Below the pieces are notes generated by a model. That model ran no database searches and was not told the origin of the DNA. It was given only the letters and a program-made list of their open reading frames with translations. A stretch of DNA of 64,000 nt from Amorphophallus konjac (Eukaryota > Streptophyta > Magnoliopsida > Alismatales > Araceae): the NCBI GenBank assembly GCA_022559845.1, contig CM040117.1, positions 147,316,732-147,380,731 of the forward strand. Reading direction: 5' to 3'. Shown piece after piece: positions 1 to 9,984 of the stretch. The position numbers and the translations under genes are program-made. Position 1 is the first letter of the stretch, and each line of letters begins with the position of its first letter.

Positions 1-80
1 GTCGTCCTTACCGGAGGGACCTGCTCAAGCTGGATCAGCTGGCTTCTCTTGTGGGATCGGCTTGACAGGATCACCCTCTT

Positions 81-235
81 CATCTGATGGGGTCAAATAA
101 GAACGTATCAGCCCGAACTTGAATTTCAGGAGGATCGACAGTTTTTCTTTGCATGGCCGACTTTATGAGCTCATCTTCCTCATCTGACGGGTCGAAGAAC
201 AAGGTATCAGCCCGAACTTGAATTTCAGGAGGATC
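81..235 (-). repeat. Direct repeat, about 100-bp period
   Basis: CATCTGATGGGGTCAAATAA... at 81-136 recurs as CATCTGACGGGTCGAAGAAC... at 181-235. The shared core GTATCAGCCCGAACTTGAAT lies at 105 and 204. On the minus strand this gives two copies of a DPPEIQVRADT-F-FDPSDEE acidic module. Confidence 0.75.
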
Positions 236-379
236 AACTGGGTCTTCTCCTTGGAAGACAATGACCCTTCGAGGGTATGTCAGATTAGAACCCTCTCTAT
301 TAGAGGATGTCGGGTGTCTCCCTCGTCCACGACCACGACCTCTGTTGCGACCCCGATTGCGGAGTTCCGCATTACGACG

Positions 380-1481
380 TCAGTACGTCGCCATAGTGAT
401 CCTATCCCCAATTGTGGGGGCAGCAACGCCATCTTCGCTTAGTGTTTGCAAACTCTCGGGGGGAAATATCAACACCATATTACATGAGAAGTTCTTCAAC
501 ATTTCTTCCAACTTCTCTATGGTGAGTTCCTCATCTTTATAAAGGATAGAAAGTTCCTCTGGAATGGGGAGCTTCTCGCCCCCTTGTGCTCGCTGGTACA
601 TTTGTCAGAGCCAATTCTTGAGTCGGGTCTTGCGTTCCAACTCTTCCCATGGAATATACTTGTCAAGGGGAACAACCCCGGTTGGCGTAGAAGAGACATA
701 CTCCCCCAACTCATCAATTAACTTTTGCAGCTTTTACAGAGGAGTTAGCTCTTTGTGAACTTCCATGACGGCCGCTTGCCCGGCCTGTCTCTTCAATCTT
801 TTCTTTAAATTCTTCTTTTTATTCTTCTCTTACTTTTTGGCTCACCCTAAGTCAATTTGAGAAGGGGTGTCCGTCTTTGCAAGCGACCGGGTGGTGTTCC
901 CAACATTAGAGTTGTTGAAATGGGTCTTCCTCTTAGGGGGGTTTAAAGTGGCTATGCTTCTTTAGAGTAACGCTGACCCAGTCAATCTCTGCCTCATGAG
1001 TATGAAATGTACTATTAATTGCCTGCTCGACTATTTCGGGTGGCAATTCTTGAAATTCGGCCATATAAAGATTGAAGCCTTGAGATGTTGACTGCGCTTC
1101 GGGCTTCTTGCCTATTAATTGTTGAGTTGGTCCGTGGTTCACCTCGGGGAACTCTACTTTGGCTTTATCGTTTTGTCTTTGCCTGGAGATTGTCTCAAAA
1201 TCCTCCTGCCGAGACTTCTCATCCCGAGTCCGTTCAACATTTGATTTGGGATTTTGTTGTTGAGGCTTGCCTCGTTGACTTTGCTCAGCCTTTGACTTAG
1301 CAGCTTTCTTTCGAGTCTTGCCTTTTTTATTTTGCTCAGCCCTTGACTTGGAACTTTCTTGTTGAGTCTTGCCCGAGCTTTGCTGGGCACTTGGCTTGGG
1401 GCTTTGTTGTTGGGACTTGCCCTTCGGGCTTTGGTTGGCCTTTGATTTGGGATCTTCTTCAGGAGACTCCCGATCTGCCTT
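380..1481 (-). pseudogene. Lys/Gln/Ser-rich repeat protein region of the gypsy element
   Basis: From 1481 downward the minus strand encodes an imperfect 15-17-residue repeat of the type SKAxQSxKGKxQQxSPK, about five times. It is highly basic and low in hydrophobics, followed by FQELPPEIVEQAINSTFH. This looks like a nucleic-acid-binding or linker domain between gag and protease. After a stop near 933 a related frame continues with a helical LTIEKLEEMLKNF segment at 380-601. The open frame extends artificially into the inserted LTR (to 1529). No catalytic motif is visible. Confidence 0.4.
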
Positions 1482-3346
1482 TGTTGGATCCCCTAGTTGA
1501 TTTTGGTGGTTGAGTTTTACTGATGACAAATCTTGTGTGCATGTGTTATTGAAGAATGTTTGCTAACCAAGGTGTTCATATTTTGATTATCTTGCATTGC
1601 ACGATTAAAATCCTTGGTGGACACTTGGAACTCAAACGAATGCGTGAATGAGTCAACTTGCTATTAAAGATTCAAAACAGATGGTAAATCATATTTCCAT
1701 TCCTCAAGAAAAAATGGTAAGGCCTTGCATTTCTCAAAATCCTTCAATTGGGTGTATTCTGGGTTAGATGGCAATAGGGGTCGACACTTGGTGTCGACAC
1801 CCTCTTGATTCTGGTCTGTTTAGAACAGTTGCGTCGACCTCACCCTAGTGCGTTTTATGCCGTTTTCTTCAGTAGTGTCGACCCATCCATTGTATTGCGT
1901 CGACCCTTCTGTGTCTTATGCTTTTTCTTCATAGATTTTTAAAGCTTTGAATGTGTTTCATGCATATTCTTCATGGGACTTTTGAGCTAGTAATATGTTT
2001 AAGATAATTCATATAAATCTTGATGGAAATTGGTTTGAATGATGCTCATACATATTGCATAAATGCATGTCTATTTAATTTTATTTTTTTGGTTAAGGAA
2101 AGTTAAGTTTTTAAAGGGGTTTAAAGCTTATTTGTAACCTAGTTGTGCAGGGGTCGACACCCTCCTCTTGCTAAGCTTGCCTTGGGCAGAAAGGCCAAGG
2201 CGATGCAAGAGTCGACTCCTATTGGGCCCTGGATCTGTCCAGAACTGCTCCAAGCAAGAGTGTCCGACAGCATTCTGGTTTTGGGCTTTGGCAGAACTCA
2301 GGAAATCAGGTGTGGACTCACAGAGTCGACACCCCTTCAGGGCATTCCGGATCGGGGGTTTCGAACCCCATTCGTAACCCATTAAAACCAATCCTCTTGG
2401 ACTCCTTTTTGACCCCTTTACCCCTAGGGTTATCGTACACATCTCATAGGGGTTTTCAAGGGTTTTTCTATGGGCTTTGTGGTCATTAGAACATCTCTTT
2501 GTGCCTCTATATATCCCATGCGATTTCTGGTTTGAAAAACACGAAAATAGAAGGTGTGGCCGTAGGTGGAGAGGAAGAGAGTTTTTCCTAAGTGCTTATC
2601 ATCTTCTTCTTCTTGCAGGGGCGATTTGAGTTCGAAACTTGCAAATCTACATCCGTTCTTCAAGCGTTCATGTTTCAACGAGGCTGAATCTCCAAGGAGG
2701 AGCTCGTTCGGCTTCCTATCTTCTAAAGATCGACCTCCCACCGTTGAGAGCTTCAAGGAAGATTTATCTGCAAGCCGTCATCCATTAAGGAGATATTTCT
2801 GCAACCTTTCTATGTCAATCTTAATGTTATTCTTCAATTTATCTTGAGCATGGGCATGTCTTGAACATCGTTTTAGTTTTTGACCTCTGATATATCCTGT
2901 GGTGAACCGTCTGCGTACGGTTGTGTGTGTAGGGTGCTGCAGTTGTTGCAGCGTGTGTATGTGTGTTAATCCTGTAGTCGGATCGTGTTGGAGACTCTGT
3001 CTCCGTGCGTGTGGAGTTGTAACTACGTGTGCTTCGTTTAGAAGCGAGTGGATCCTCACCGTTTTGGTGAGGGGTGGATCTAGGAGGACTTGTGTGTCAT
3101 GCCGAACCACATAAAAAATCTGCCTCACACTGTGTGTTTGTGAGCTTGCTTGTTTATTCTGCTTATCTTGATCCTGTGTGAATGGAGAGTTGGAGAGAAT
3201 ATTATTCTAATAGGTTTCAAATCTCTTTCTACTTAGTTTAAACTTAAGAGTTGCTTTAATCCTGCTGCGTTAGTTTAAAATTACCATTGCGTTGCGGGGA
3301 CAATTCAACCCCCCCTTCTTGTCCTCGCGTGTACCTAGGGCCAACA
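1482..3346 (+). mobile_element. Copia (Sirevirus-type) solo LTR
   Basis: The unit begins TGTTGGATCCCCTAGTT and ends GTACCTAGGGCCAACA. The 5-bp GCCTT at 1477-1481 is repeated exactly at 3347-3351, which fixes the boundaries. Start, end and internal blocks (for example the CAATTCAACCCCCC...CTTGTCC block before the terminus) match the LTR at 47402-49181, so both belong to one Sirevirus-like copia family. It is 1865 bp long with no internal element part, the expected product of LTR-LTR recombination. It interrupts the minus-strand gypsy gag. It holds eight GTCGAC palindromes between 1780 and 2330. Confidence 0.93.
1780..2330. promoter_or_regulatory. GTCGAC palindrome cluster in the solo LTR
   Basis: GTCGAC starts at 1780, 1793, 1833, 1877, 1899, 2153, 2211 and 2325. 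The first two form a larger inverted repeat (GGTCGACACTTGGTGTCGACACC-like). Most copies lie in G-tract/C-tract contexts (GGGGTCGACAC, TGTCGACCC). Position in the upstream half of the LTR suggests a cis-regulatory array; this is inference. Confidence 0.7.
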
Positions 3347-3689
3347 GCCTTGCTTTTACATGCGACATGTAGAATTTGGCCCGAGCTCCCGGAGCTTAGC
3401 TTGAGGTGGCACCTTGGAGGGTCGCGTACGAATACCTCTTTTCCTCCCAGATAATGTTAAGTAGTCTCCGGGTGTCTTCTTTTGAAAAAGGTAAAGACTT
3501 TAAGTCCTCCCACGATTACCAGTTAGAGCACTGGGCCGTGGATGGGTCTCGACTGAGCACGACCTCCTCTACGTCCAGCTTAGGGGATGTCCGAGAGGTT
3601 GACACATGAACGACATTCACTGAGAAAATTGATTGGTCCCGTAGGCAAGGCCCGGAGGGCCTACTGAGATGATCACCTATATTAATCAT

Positions 3690-4960
3690 TCACCGGGTGA
3701 TTAGATCCTCCGCAAGGTCTTTGAAGACGGAGCAATCATAAATGATGTGGCCCATGGCATGATTGTACATGTAGTAACCATGCTGGTGCCTTATATTGAT
3801 GCCCGGATCATTGTCTGATGTGGGGAACTGTATCAATCCCTCTTCGGCAGATATGAAATATTTCCAAAATTTTATACCGAGGGAAGGAGTATAACTTTTG
3901 CGAGGCTTCATCGACGAATGGGTCAGCCGAGTCTTCGGACAACAATCCCCCGGATCTTGGCAGTCCCTGGGATTCTATTGTGGCTTCTAAGTTTTGGGTA
4001 TAAGCCGGGACAGACTCCCTTGTCGAAGGTACTGGGGAGAGCGCTGACAATCGCTCATCAACAAGTTTTACAAGCTGCAGTAACTCTTGCTGAGTGTGCT
4101 GCAGTCGTTTAACCTCCTTTTTAATTTTTTGAACAGTTCTTCGAATGGCCAGGCATTTGGATATTTGAAGGAATGGGCCCCCTTGCGGAGCTTCTTGGCG
4201 CCCAAGAGGGAGAGCCGGCTCAGCCCAATTAGCCATAAACCTCACCTGGCTCATTCCAAAGATTTTATGAATAACATTTACATACGGGTTTGGTTTTCCC
4301 CAATCATGAGGCCGAGGTGGGCTAACCAAGTATCCTCGCATCGAGATGGCGCCACTCTGGATTATTTTCTCTAGCTCATTCTTGCAGCTGTAACAATCCT
4401 CCACGACATGGCCCAACACGCGATGGTAAATGCAATAATTAGGCTCGTGTTTTGTTCACCTCCGCGGGTCTCTTTGGTCTTGGCAAGGATATCATTTTAT
4501 TCTTCATGTAGAGTTTGAAGAGCCTCCCAGTATGTTCCTTTTTAAAAGAATAAGAGTGCTCATACACGGCCAATCCTATGGGGGATTTCCCTTTGACATT
4601 TCTGGAGGATTTGCGTGGACCACCTTTTTTCCAAAAAAAAACTCCACCGCATGTCAATGTGTTGGCCATCGTCGGTGCCGACCCGAAATTCATCGGAATC
4701 CCATAGCTACTTTGGTTGCTTGCTAAAGATGCGAGACACCGAAGCAAAACCTCCCGTTCTCACAGCAGTTCTTGCATAAGGAGACCTTAATGCTTGAGTC
4801 CCGCGCCTTAAACCCTCCAAAGTGGTGGGTTCAGTACTAAGGAGAACACTTCCGGGATTTTCATTGTCAATGTAAAAGTTTTTCAGCATGTCAGTGCATT
4901 GAAGCAGCGGGTGTCGAAGTAATGTCTTGTTAGGCCGGTGATTTCGGGTCGAACAGTTCA
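3690..4960 (-). pseudogene. Second, diverged copy of the gag C-terminal segment
   Basis: Minus-strand readings here repeat the layout seen at 5960-5617. A YSFKKEHTGRLFKLYMKNK segment parallels YSFKKKHTRKLFNLCMKNK. It is followed by NYCIYHRVLGHVVEDC and an NELEKIIQ helix, and later by a third knuckle-like piece (YYMYNHAMGHIIYDCS at about 3750-3790). The two copies differ at many residues, so the duplication is older than the near-identical tandem at 5007-5651. Between them is a coiled-coil-like stretch at about 4080-4160. Stops and frame changes make this non-functional. It may be a genuine family feature (several knuckles per gag) rather than a local rearrangement. Confidence 0.45.
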
Positions 4961-5006
4961 CGACCTCGGGCTCTTCTTTACACGGGCTTTCCGTGGGACA
5001 ACTTTG

Positions 5007-5651
5007 ACTTAAGATTTACGCAGCAACTTCCCTAAGGCTTTTCTTCGTCATGCTACTTCCTTGGATATCGAACTCCCCTTTTGAATAAGGATTTCGATAC
5101 AGTCTTGTAGCTCCTCACAATCCCCAATAGGGTGAGATAGCATGGCATGGTATTCACAATAATGGGGATGCAATTTCTCCACCTCCGTGTAGGTTGGCGG
5201 CAGGTCGTGCACCATTATCCGACCCTCTTTAAGGAGGATGTCAAATATCTTCTTGGTGTTCTCCTTCAGAAAGGAGCATTGGTGGGAGGGCCTCTAGCCT
5301 GGATACCACAGAGTGAGCTTAGTCCCGCACTTAAGATTTACGCAGCAACTTCCCTAAGGCTTTTCTTCGTCATGCTACTTCCTTGGATATTGATCTCCCC
5401 CTTTTGAATAAGGATTTCGATACAGTCTTGTAGCTCCTCACAATCCCCAATAGGGTGAGATAGCATGACATGGTATTCACAATAATGGGGATGCAGTTTC
5501 TCCACCTCCGTGTAGGTTGGCGACAGGTCGTGCACCATTATCCGACCCTCTTTAAGGAGGATGTCAAATATCTTCTTGGTGTTCTCCTTCAGAAAGGAGC
5601 ATTGGTGGGAGGACCTCTAGCCTGGATACCACAGAGTGAGCTTAGTCCCGC
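5007..5651 (-). repeat. Recent direct tandem duplication of about 322 bp in gypsy gag
   Basis: The segment beginning CTTAAGATTTACGCAGC occurs at 5008 and again at 5330. Both copies end in CTTAGTCCCGC (about 5328 and 5651). The copies differ by only a few substitutions and one inserted C, far less than the divergence of the rest of the element. The minus strand encodes a PHYCEYHVMLSHPIGDC knuckle-like module twice. Confidence 0.9.
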
Positions 5652-7213
5652 TGGGGCCAGCTTCCTCTATTTTTGGGTTGGGGAGTATAAAGGTTGCCGC
5701 CTCATAGCTCACATTAGCTGAATGATGATGGATGACATTGACCAAGTAGGTTGACCTATCCCAAGTGTGAGGCTGAGGAGGGTCAACCAAACGCCCTTTC
5801 ATTATAATGAGTTGGTTTTGGATCATCTTCTCCAACTCATTTTTGAAGACAACAATTCTCAACAGTGCGCCCCAATAAGCGATGGCATACGCAATAATTG
5901 GGATCATCCGACTTATTCACCTCCTTTGACTTTTTGGGATCTGGCAAGGATATCAACTTGTTTTTCATACAGAGGTTAAAAAGCTTCCTGGTGTGCTTCT
6001 TTTTGAAGGAGTAAGGGGTTTTCATGTGCTCGACCAATCTTGCGGCCGATGCTTTCCCTTCGAGCTTCTTGCCGGAGTCACTTAAAATTGTTCCTTCACC
6101 GGCTCCGCTTGTAGGAGAGAAGTCGACAGCATTTGCCTCTTTCCCAATAAGGTTACGCTCCTTAGATGCTTTGCCCTTGGAGGGTGTAAACGTTGGATTA
6201 TCGACGAAGAACATTTCAATCTCCACGACCACTGAATTCAGTTGGTCGAATCCTTTGATATTTCCCCCCAGGAGCCTCTCACTGACTTCTGGAGACATGC
6301 CTCTTCGGCATATCGTTATAACATCCTCTTGAGAAGGAAGGTTATCGCATCTCATGTTGAAATCCCTCCAGCGTTTAATGAAGTCCAACGCAGTCTCTCC
6401 TCTTTTTTGCTTAAGTGAGCAGAGCTCTACAAGAGATACTTTCCTTTTGGCTGTCTGGAAAAAGTCAATGAACTTCTTCTGTAAGTCGGCCCAATCGGCC
6501 ACAGAGTTCGACTTTAGTCTTGAGTATCATTGAAAGGCACTGCGGGTGAGAGAGGTCGCAAAATACCGAAGGAGATAAGACTCTTCAAGTGCCAGGTCGC
6601 CCATGGCCGATATATAGTAGGCCAGGTGTTCATGTGAGGATCCCTGTCCGTTGAACTTCTGCAATTTCGATGCCTTTGGACAGTCCGGCGGAAGCTTCTT
6701 GAACTGATGATGAATGGGATAGGGCACACTATATAAATCAATAGTAGCAAAACCCTCACAGCGCTGGGCAAACTTATCTTCAATAATTTTTTCGATCATG
6801 CGCCTCTGGGCGATGACATCTTCAGCCACCGGGGTCTAGGAAGATTGGACATTGGGCGGAGCACGAGGTAGTTCAGTCCCTACTTTGGCGAACACATTGT
6901 GAGGAGGAGCCATTTGTCGATTGATCATGGTGGGATTACCCGGCCGTTGCTCTCGTCGGAGATTTTGATTATGCACCAGTGTCAGAGGTCTTTGAGTATT
7001 TGCATTCATTTGCCGCTTCATCTCAAGCATGAGATTAGTCATCTCTATGTGCCAACGCTGCATGGTTTCAAACTTGGCATCGTCGGACATCGCTTGAAAT
7101 GCGGCCCTTGTAGACGGCTCAAACACCGGATTTATATATCCACCGATAGGTTGAGCTCCCCCCTCTCCGTGGATGCTTATAACCTCATCAGGATCTATGT
7201 CTTCTTGGGGCAA
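5650..7213 (-). pseudogene. gag core of the minus-strand gypsy element (broken)
   Basis: The minus-strand reading begins at an ATG at 7213 with an acidic N-terminus and a predicted helical Met/Gln-rich segment. After a stop near 6835 it gives the core: a YPIHHQFKKLP segment, then FNGQGSSHEHLAYYISAMGD, then a WADLQKKFIDFFQ/RGETALDFIKRWRDF segment. This order (short N-terminal strand, Y-x-G-x-x-P-xx-H, then the W-x-x-L-xx-xF helix) is the normal plan of plant gypsy gag, which packages element RNA in cytoplasmic particles. A TGA/TAA-type break sits at about 6527 where the family normally has a Trp. The reading then passes into a knuckle-like NYCVCHRLLGRTVENC segment at about 5850-5900, in which the Cys/His spacing is abnormal. 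Confidence 0.6.
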
Positions 7214-7332
7214 ATTCTCGTCCCGGTTCTGAGCTTGCTCCTGGATGGGTCCCTGATGTTAGCCTTAGTTGGAAGTTCCTGCCTGGCCGCTAAACTGAGC
7301 TTGGAGATTTCTTCCAGCGTCATACCTGGTAT

Positions 7333-7887
7333 CATAGTTGACAAGGCGACCCAAGGCGTTCACGAGATCCCTAAGCGCTTGGGCGACAAGGCGTCGCCTA
7401 GGCGACACTTCGGCCACTAATTAAAAAATATAAAATATATATCCTCCAATATATAAATCAAGAATAAAAAATGTGAAAAATACAAAAAAAATAAATTACA
7501 TGAAGAAATTGTTGTCATTAAATTATGTGATAATTATAGAAAACTAAATTATATCAAAAAATTACAAAACATTCAGAAGAAAATGCAAAAGATTCAAAAG
7601 TAAATATAAAAAAATCAAAAAAAATTACAAAAGAATATAATAACATCAAGAAAATTATAAAAAAGAAAGAGTTAAATGTACATAACCAGGTCGGATCCGA
7701 TTCAGACGGATCGCCTTTCCCAGTGTCAACAAGGCGCTGCAGCGCCTAGCCCTTTCAAGAGCGCCTGGGCGCCTAGGCGACACCTAGGCGCCCGCCTAGC
7801 TCGCCTTTCCCAATGTCAACAAGGCGCTGCAGCGCCTAGCCCTTTCAAGAGCGCCTGGGCGCCTAGGCGCCCGCCTTGACAACTATG
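7333..7887. mobile_element. hAT-like miniature element A with CGCCTAGGCG-word ends
   Basis: CCTGGTAT at 7325-7332 is repeated exactly at 7888-7895, an 8-bp duplication as made by hAT transposases. The ends CATAGTTGACAAGGCG and CGCCTTGACAACTATG are inverted repeats with one mismatch. Inside, both ends are packed with GGCG/CGCCTAGGCG words, and the core (about 7425-7680) is very AT-rich. At 555 bp with no transposase it must be non-autonomous. It sits in the gypsy gag leader. Confidence 0.9.
7711..7870. repeat. 90-bp tandem duplication in the right end of element A
   Basis: TCGCCTTTCCCAGTGTCAAC at 7711 recurs as TCGCCTTTCCCAATGTCAAC at 7801. The first unit is 90 bp and the second is a 70-bp partial copy. 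One difference is visible (G/A at 7723/7813). This amplifies the terminal word array. Confidence 0.9.
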
Positions 7888-8989
7888 CCTGGTATGAGAT
7901 ATACCACATCCGTTGTCAGATTTGGGTCATTTAACCTGACGGGTTCACTTGGATTGGCGGGGTTGCCAATTGCTTCCATCGGTTCCCTGCCAGAGGCATA
8001 GCTAGTGTAAACTTTCATACTATCCCCAGCTTGGGAAATTCTCCGCTTCTTTGGTGGCTGGGCTCCGGGGATAGCAGATGCCCCCAGTCTATCAAAGACG
8101 AAAAGCCGAGTTGACGGAGCATCTGTCAGCCTATCAAAGACTGAGACTCGCGCCGGTAGTGCCTGGGCGCGACTAATACCTTTAGCTCAGATTGACTCTG
8201 AGACTTCAGAAGTAAAGTTGGGTTTGCGATAAATCCCCTTCCTCTTTTGCCCCCACGGGAGCAGGGATTTGACATCTTGAGATGTAGAAACATGTCGATC
8301 CTAGGGTTGCTCGGGCTTACCTGCCATGTCCCTCCTGATTGCACGGGCCTCTTGTTTAGTGACCCATATTTGCGTCATCTTTTGGGAGTGTTGTTCAATG
8401 GCATTACCCCCGTTGTTTGATTTGGACTTCTTTTTAAAGTCCGACTTAGCCTCTCGCACCTGGTGGAGCGAGAAGCGGTTGGAAATTGGTATGGTCGGGA
8501 CATGACTAACTCGTGGTACGATCGGCTTGCCGCCGTCAAGCCGAATACGGAGGTCACCGACAAGAACTGTCTTGCCAGATCTGGCAATTGCTGTCGCGGG
8601 CTTCCTGCTTTGGCAGTTTCGACGTTGCCCCCATTTGGCAAGGGCAACGTTGAAGGAAACAGTATTTACCGAAAAAACTCAGCCTTGAGAGGGGGCTTGA
8701 TGCCCCGAGCAATAATAGGCATGGTTGGTGCAGCCGACATCACTTGGATCACTGAGACCATCCCCAGGAAAAAAGGGGATCCGATGACAGCTGGAAAGTC
8801 CCCAAACACAATTGGGGTAGCCAGATAGCCACATCTAGCATGGTTAGCGACGACGAGAACGCCGTAAGTAACCGCCGCCATCGAAGTTGATCGAAGAAGT
8901 TTGCTTTGTTGACTTAGACCCCTCCCTACTCCCTCCTACGAGGATGAAAAAGGGCATTAGGACCTTCGTAAAGACATTAAATTCTTTAG

Positions 8990-9984
8990 CAGTAAAATGA
9001 AAGGCGAGAAAAGTCCCACCGAACGTGCTAGTCTGTTAACACGCGAAATTTTCCTATCCAATTCGTTGGATAGATATGCGTATATTTTCTTTTTTTAGCA
9101 TATTTGTTAATTCCGCATTTTTTTATTTATCAGATGATTTAGGGTTCATGTACTGGACTTTTCCCCACAGATTGGAATCCGTGTTGATTTACATCAGACA
9201 AGTCCGAACACCCTTGATTAACTGCTAAAAATTTCTTTCTACCCTTACGACCCATGTCCTAAGGCGGCGGGTATCTCTATAATTTTCCCTCGAGTGAAGG
9301 TTTATTTATAATTTTTCCTTTTATGAGGGTTGAATTGCAATTTTCCCTCGAGTGAAGGTTTATTTATAATGGAGTTATTTGCAATTTCTAGCATGACTAG
9401 GGCGCCATGTATAGCTCTTTTGATTTTTCTGATTTTTCTGTATTTTGTCAAATTTTTGAAGACATTTGTGTAATTTTGAAAAAATCCGAGGTAAAAACGT
9501 AATTTTTCAAGACTTTGGCCTCAAGCGGGGACATTTCCATAAATTGGGGAACTTTCCCTTACATAAAAAAATTCCTTTCTTGAATTTCAGACTTTTCTGG
9601 AATTTCTTTGAAGTACATGAATTTTTTGCACAATTTCACAAAGAATGGAGGTAAGATTGTACTTTCTGAAGCCTTCAGGGGCTTTTACATGATTCTTGCA
9701 TCCAGACCAAATTTCAGACCATCTCTAGCCTGCTCTAAACTTTTATGACATTTTCAAATAAATTTGCAGCAAAAAACATGAGATTTCTCGATGTCGGGGG
9801 CATTTTAGCCAACCATACCCTAGTATGAGGGTTTTTGTATAAAATTGTTGTCGGACTTAAGTTGAACAAAACCCGACAACCATCAACAAGTGAGGGGCGC
9901 GCCCTTCTTCCCTTCAAGTCTTCCTCCTCTTCAAGCTCTTCTTCCTTCTCTTTGTCTTCTCGTGGTGCAAGCTCTTTTTTCCTT
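8990..9984. other. Gene-free spacer with a short direct repeat
   Basis: No coding signal was seen. AATTTTCCCTCGAGTGAAGG occurs at 9281 and again near 9340 (period about 58). The region may contain a degraded gypsy LTR and the upstream part of the plant-mobile-domain relic; neither can be delimited. Confidence 0.4.

Larger units (their letters stand above)
1..8990 (-). mobile_element. Decayed Tat/Ogre-type Ty3-gypsy retrotransposon, gag-side part
   Basis: Read on the minus strand, this stretch gives a chain of gag-like pieces in the order leader (about 8990-7900), gag core (7213-5650), zinc-knuckle-like and linker segments (5650-3690), and a Lys/Gln-rich region (1481-933) running off the left edge. 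The gag core resembles the retrotransposon gag family (PF03732 type) as seen in Tat-lineage gypsy elements. The reading is broken by many stops and frameshifts and by two later insertions (1482-3346 and 7333-7887). No protease, reverse transcriptase or integrase motif is visible, so pol would lie left of the window. I could not place its 5' LTR on the right side; somewhere in 8990-9800 is likely. Lineage assignment is from remembered family resemblance. Confidence 0.6.

Noticed and set aside
7333..7887. CRISPR-like repeat array
   Set aside because: Repeats are palindromic terminal words of a transposon with TIRs and an 8-bp duplication; no spacers of even length; eukaryotic context.
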